Below, piece by piece: positions 6,187-8,109 of a stretch of 8,109 nt of DNA. The translations under genes and the position numbers were made by a program. Below the pieces are notes generated by a model, which saw nothing but the letters and a program-made list of their open reading frames with translations, had not been told where the DNA came from and searched no databases. The stretch covers positions 1-8,109 of the forward strand of contig JAUXBW010000099.1 of the NCBI GenBank assembly GCA_030619185.1, written 5' to 3'. The DNA is from Methyloprofundus sp. GTDB lineage: Bacteria; Pseudomonadota; Gammaproteobacteria; Methylococcales; Methylomonadaceae. Numbering within the stretch: the stretch's first letter is position 1; each line of letters opens with the position of its first letter.

Positions 6187-7173
6187 GTGTCCAAAATACT
6201 CCCCCGTATTGCCCTAACACCAGGCGAACCCTCAGGCATTGGCCCTGATTTATGCCTACAACTTGCTCAGCAGTCATTAGCCTGTCAACTTGTGGTCATT
6301 GCTGATCCTGAGTTATTAATACAGCGCGCAAAACAACTAAACTTACCCATCAACATCAAGCCATTTGATGCCCAACAGCCCATTACCCGGCACACACCGG
6401 GAACACTTCATGTATTACCCTGCTATCTACATGAGCCAGTAGCATGTGGAAAACTAAACCCGAATAATAGTCATTATGTAGTGCAAACTATAAAAACGGC
6501 TACTGAAGGTTGTGTGTCAGGACTATTTTCAGCAATGCTAACAGGCCCTGTACACAAAGGGGTTATCAATGACGCAGGTATTGCCTTTACTGGGCATACA
6601 GAATTTATTGCAGCGATCACTGGTGGCCACCCAGTCATGATGCTGGCAACAGAAGGCCTACGAGTAGCCTTGGTCACCACCCACCTGCCACTATCTGAAG
6701 TAAGTAAAGCGATTAGCAAGGAAACATTAAGCACAGTTATCCAGTTATTAGACTCTGATTTACGTCATCGTTTTGGCATCAAGCAACCCCATATTTTAGT
6801 CTGCGGACTTAACCCCCATGCGGGTGAAGGGGGGCATCTTGGCCGTGAAGAAATCGAAATTATTGAACCTGTTCTAGAGCAGTACCGACAACAAGGCATC
6901 AATCTACAAGGCCCCCTTCCTGCTGACACATTGTTTAATGAAAAATACTTAAGTCATGCCGATGCGGTCTTAGCGATGTATCATGATCAAGGTTTACCGG
7001 TGTTAAAATACAAAGGCTTTGGTAAAGCCGTGAATATTACCCTGGGATTACCCATTATCCGCACTTCGGTTGATCATGGCACAGCTCTGGATCTGGCGGG
7101 CACCGGAAAAGCAGAAGTCAGCAGCCTAGTGTATGCTTTGCAAGTCGCGATACAGATGTCTGGCAGTTACTAG
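6187..7173 (+). CDS. pdxA: 4-hydroxythreonine-4-phosphate dehydrogenase
   Basis: PdxA oxidises 4-phosphohydroxy-L-threonine with NAD(P)+ in the DXP-dependent pathway to pyridoxal 5'-phosphate; the product condenses with deoxyxylulose phosphate through PdxJ. The 328-residue length is normal. Family signatures are complete: [11 protein letters not shown] (11-21), TGPVHK (119-124), TGHTE (135-139), NPHAGEGG (209-216), MYHDQGLP (264-271) and [13 protein letters not shown] (293-305). The three metal-binding histidines fall at H166, H211 and H266, the same numbers as in the E. coli enzyme. The start is GTG at 6187-6189 with no clear Shine-Dalgarno site; the ATG at 6150 is out of frame and the protein begins at the expected place. 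surA, the usual upstream neighbour, is absent and rsmA follows, so pdxA probably has its own promoter here. Confidence 0.97.
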   Translation: MSKILPRIALTPGEPSGIGPDLCLQLAQQSLACQLVVIADPELLIQRAKQLNLPINIKPFDAQQPITRHTPGTLHVLPCYLHEPVACGKLNPNNSHYVVQTIKTATEGCVSGLFSAMLTGPVHKGVINDAGIAFTGHTEFIAAITGGHPVMMLATEGLRVALVTTHLPLSEVSKAISKETLSTVIQLLDSDLRHRFGIKQPHILVCGLNPHAGEGGHLGREEIEIIEPVLEQYRQQGINLQGPLPADTLFNEKYLSHADAVLAMYHDQGLPVLKYKGFGKAVNITLGLPIIRTSVDHGTALDLAGTGKAEVSSLVYALQVAIQMSGSY

Positions 7174-7191
7174 CATAGGGTAATTTTAATT

Positions 7192-7273
7192 CGTAGCCCG
7201 TATGAAGCTTGTGGGATACGCGGAGAGCAGCACATTCACTTTCCCGTATTCTGCTTGCTTCATACAGACTACA
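7192..7273. repeat. BIME-like pair of inverted REP units between pdxA and rsmA
   Basis: CGTAGCCCGTATGAAGC (7192-7208), continuing to GGGATACGCGG (7213-7223), is mirrored by CCCGTATTCTGCTTGCTTC (7243-7261), continuing to 7273. The arms agree at most of about 32 positions. Each unit can also fold alone through CCGTAT with ATACG-GG or its equivalent. The GTAGCCCG...AAGC...GGGAATACG pattern is like the REP-type palindromes that are common in gammaproteobacterial intergenic DNA. Sited after the pdxA stop, it may stabilise the 3' end of pdxA mRNA or reduce read-through into rsmA. Confidence 0.68.
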
Positions 7274-7320
7274 TAAAAAACAATTAGCAAGCAGACTTTC
7301 GGATATTATTAAAATACACT

Positions 7321-8109
7321 ATGGCACATAAAGCACGTAAACGTTTTGGACAGAATTTTTTGCATGATCATCACATTATCAGCAATATTCTAGGCTCACT
7401 TTATTTTAGCCAAGACCAGCACTGGGTTGAAATCGGCCCGGGGCAAGGCGCATTAACCGAGCCTTTATTACAGAGTGGTGTACAGCTAGATGTGGTTGAG
7501 CTTGATAGAGACCTGGTAAGCTTTCTTAAGAGCAAATTTGAACAATATGACAACCTCACCATACACAGTTCTGATGCTTTAAAATTTGATTTTTCCGCAT
7601 TAGCCAGGACAGATGAAAAGCTGCATATATTAGGTAATCTCCCCTACAATATCTCCACACCCTTAATGTTTCATTTACTGGAAAATACACCCAGTATTAG
7701 CGATATGACTTTTATGCTCCAAAAAGAAGTGGTCGATCGAATCTGTGCTGACCCAGGCAGTAAGAAGTACGGTAGACTCAGTGTCATGATGCAATATTAC
7801 TGCGCCACTGAGCACCTGTTTGACGTGCCCCCTGAAAGCTTCAATCCGGCACCTAAAGTCATGTCATCTATCGTGCGTCTGGTACCGCATGAGCAGCCGC
7901 CAGTTAATCTCGACTCGGTTAAAGCACTCAATACAGTGGTGACAACAGCCTTTTCACAGCGGCGTAAGACTTTACGCAATTCCCTGAAAAAATTGATTAC
8001 AGAAGAGGATATTATTGCCTTAGAAATAAATCCTACTCTTAGGGCAGAAACCATCTCATTAGAAGGCTTTGCAAAATTGAGCCAGTATATAAATCAAAAT
8101 CCGCTAGAA
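7321..8109 (+). CDS. rsmA: 16S rRNA (adenine1518-N6/adenine1519-N6)-dimethyltransferase, 3' end cut by window
   Basis: RsmA (KsgA) uses S-adenosylmethionine to dimethylate two adjacent adenines in the 3' hairpin of 16S rRNA late in small-subunit assembly. The frame runs from ATG 7321 to the window edge without a stop, giving 263 residues; family members have about 270, so only a few codons are missing. Signatures are KRFGQNFLHD (7-16), the SAM-binding VEIGPGQGALT (36-46), the acidic VVELDRD (58-64), the catalytic GNLPYNIS (105-112), LQKEV (133-137), FNPAPKVMS (174-182) and FSQRRKTLRN (211-220). The start is fixed by the conserved N-terminus; there is no strong Shine-Dalgarno site. It follows pdxA at 147 bp, the conserved gene order, but with a BIME-like repeat between them. 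apaG would be expected next. Confidence 0.97.
   Translation, partial: MAHKARKRFGQNFLHDHHIISNILGSLYFSQDQHWVEIGPGQGALTEPLLQSGVQLDVVELDRDLVSFLKSKFEQYDNLTIHSSDALKFDFSALARTDEKLHILGNLPYNISTPLMFHLLENTPSISDMTFMLQKEVVDRICADPGSKKYGRLSVMMQYYCATEHLFDVPPESFNPAPKVMSSIVRLVPHEQPPVNLDSVKALNTVVTTAFSQRRKTLRNSLKKLITEEDIIALEINPTLRAETISLEGFAKLSQYINQNPLE

Noticed and set aside
5969..6277. Minus-strand open frame of 102 codons overlapping the pdxA start and element C
   Set aside because: It is a translation of the palindrome arm and of the opposite strand of conserved pdxA codons, with no start signal or recognisable domain. Such frames are typical artefacts of dispersed repeats.

Overview
The window reads as chromosomal DNA of a gammaproteobacterium with moderate-to-low GC (judged by eye). 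The evidence is a pdxA-rsmA(ksgA) gene pair, as in the surA-pdxA-ksgA-apaG-apaH cluster of that class, together with envelope genes of Gram-negative type. I cannot place it more closely. No phage genes, transposase, CRISPR array, tRNA or rRNA is visible.

Layout. Positions 2-226 (+) are the last 74 codons of a MOSC/3-alpha (YiiM-like) protein. It meets, tail to tail with 2 bp between the stop codons, a four-gene minus-strand cluster read from right to left: a TetR-type regulator (5200-5787), a 765-residue MMPL/RND exporter (2741-5038), a LolA-like periplasmic protein (1686-2516) and an outer-membrane beta-barrel protein (229-1476). A promoter with a 17-bp spacer and a 20-bp imperfect palindromic operator sit just upstream of the tetR start. 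The simplest reading is an autoregulated cassette with inner-membrane, periplasmic and outer-membrane parts that moves a lipid-like or hydrophobic substrate across the envelope; the substrate is not shown by the sequence. To the right, on the plus strand, are pdxA (6187-7173, vitamin B6 synthesis) and rsmA/ksgA (7321 to the window edge, 16S rRNA dimethylation). surA is not upstream of pdxA here.

The most unusual content is intergenic. Almost every gap between genes holds a palindrome. Two homologous elements of about 165 bp (2573-2736 and 5057-5221) bracket the exporter gene. They differ at many stem positions, but the changes are matched in the opposite arm, so the hairpin is conserved better than the sequence. 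The second one encodes the last six codons and the stop of tetR. An unrelated palindrome of about 196 bp (5886-6081) lies between the divergent tetR and pdxA promoters and carries a boxA-like motif in its loop. Smaller REP/BIME-like palindromes lie at 1631-1667 and 7192-7273.

The only gene-free stretch over 300 bp is 5788-6186. It holds the tetR operator and promoter, the 196-bp palindrome, a small hairpin (6087-6102) and a probable pdxA promoter. Gap 1477-1685 holds only the 1631-1667 hairpin; I see nothing else in it.
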